A DNA stretch of 64,000 bases from JBCCEJ01 sp039030335 (lineage in GTDB: Bacteria > Pseudomonadota > Gammaproteobacteria > HK1), in NCBI GenBank assembly GCA_039030335.1, contig JBCCEJ010000011.1, positions 47,011 to 111,010 of the forward strand, read 5' to 3'. The notes under the pieces were generated by a model. It saw only the letters and a list, made by a program, of their open reading frames with translations, had not been told where the DNA came from and ran no database searches. Position numbers and translations under genes: made by a program. This document shows positions 63,571 to 64,000 of this stretch, piece after piece; position 1 is the stretch's first letter; each line of letters starts with the position of its first letter.

Positions 63571-64000
63571 CTACATCGACGGGCGCTGGCGATGCCAGTG
63601 CGTTTCACGCTCGAAGAATCTCGCTAGCGCAAGCAAGTGATCTTCGGCAAATGCTTTGCCCACAATCTGCAGACCTACGGGCATTTCGTCGGCATCGAAC
63701 CCGCACGGTACGGAAATAGCCGGGACGCTGAGTACATCGAACAACAAGCAGTTGCGAAAACGTTCAGCGACCAGTGAGGGGTCGTCCTCCACAACCGGAC
63801 AGGCTGGCAGCGGCGTGGTCGGTAACAGCAGCGCATCGTACGGTGCCATGGCCGCCAACGCTTCCTGGCAAAGCTTGCGGCGCACACGTTGGGCCTGAAC
63901 ATAGTCGACCGCCGGCAACATCTGCCCCGACTCCACCAGCGCCCGCAGCCCGGGGCCCAGTTTAGATGAATCCTTGCGATAAGCCGCTCGATGAAACGCC
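63571..64000 (-). CDS. Amidase signature enzyme, C-terminal part (5' end outside window)
   Basis: About 143 residues visible; the frame continues past the right edge (AFHRAAYRKDSSKLGPGLRALVESGQML...). The C-terminal core of the AS family is clear: YDALLLPTTPLPACPVV, NCLLFDVLSVPAISVPCGFDADEMPVGLQIVGKAFAEDHLLALARFFE. The Ser-cisSer-Lys catalytic part would be upstream and is not seen. It hydrolyses amides; the substrate is unknown. Stop TAG at 63571. Confidence 0.9.
   Translation of the reverse strand, partial: AFHRAAYRKDSSKLGPGLRALVESGQMLPAVDYVQAQRVRRKLCQEALAAMAPYDALLLPTTPLPACPVVEDDPSLVAERFRNCLLFDVLSVPAISVPCGFDADEMPVGLQIVGKAFAEDHLLALARFFERETHWHRQRPSM

Overview
The window is a GC-rich chromosomal segment from a gammaproteobacterium. 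Evidence for that placement is the lptD-surA-pdxA-rsmA block, coq7 and ubiK for ubiquinone synthesis, rplM-rpsI, GlnB/GlnK-type PII, RmuC, ComM and full-length cobalamin-dependent MetH. The proteorhodopsin photosystem suggests an aquatic, sunlit habitat. I saw no rRNA, CRISPR array, insertion sequence or prophage. Genes are tightly packed except near the right end (about 58.4-63.6 kb), which is eroded.

Layout. 0-7 kb: class II aldolase (cut by the window edge), enoyl-CoA hydratase, LLM-type flavin oxidoreductase, tRNA-Gln with terminator, rpsI/rplM, a PNPOx-fold protein, coq7 and an alpha/beta hydrolase. 7-16 kb: CYTH, DUF1992 and DUF1820 proteins, a CbpA-type J-protein beside a DegP-like protease, rmuC, and two large Sel1-repeat proteins, one carrying five peptidoglycan-binding repeats. 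16-20 kb: an AlkA-type glycosylase with an AraC-like remnant, moaE and hemH. 20.2-22.6 kb: a four-gene bufferin-like RiPP operon (DUF2282 precursor, DUF692/MNIO oxidase, DUF2063 partner, DoxX membrane protein). 22.7-28.2 kb: lptD-surA-pdxA-rsmA. 28.4-30.6 kb: a double cNMP-rhodanese protein, PII and UbiK. 30.6-38.1 kb: an HpaB-type hydroxylase divergent from an ArsR-methyltransferase fusion that leads metF and metH. 38.3-44.6 kb: comM, an orphan PilB/GspE ATPase, a frameshifted HxlR regulator and a two-domain FAD oxidoreductase. 44.6-50.7 kb: PAS protein, hybrid histidine kinase, and a TetR gene divergent from an MscS-type channel around a perfect 16-bp palindrome.

50.8-58.4 kb is the most coherent system. 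It is a leftward operon of proton-pumping rhodopsin, crtE, crtI, crtB, crtY and blh, which together make retinal from C15/C5 isoprenoids and supply the opsin. A divergent MerR-type regulator and an intergenic region with tandem and inverted repeats lie upstream, and an 11-bp perfect hairpin separates the opsin from crtE. The opsin looks xanthorhodopsin-like but carries Trp where antenna-binding pumps carry Gly. 58.4-63.6 kb holds a decayed MBOAT acyltransferase, two MFS transporters, a long empty stretch, a 5'-truncated enolase-superfamily gene and a PEP-CTERM-like tail. The window ends inside an amidase.

Two systems stand out: the bufferin-type copper-buffering RiPP operon and the light-driven pump with complete retinal supply and probable dedicated regulator. 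Both belong to known families; the details flagged below (operator repeats, hairpin, Trp149) are what I think is least described.
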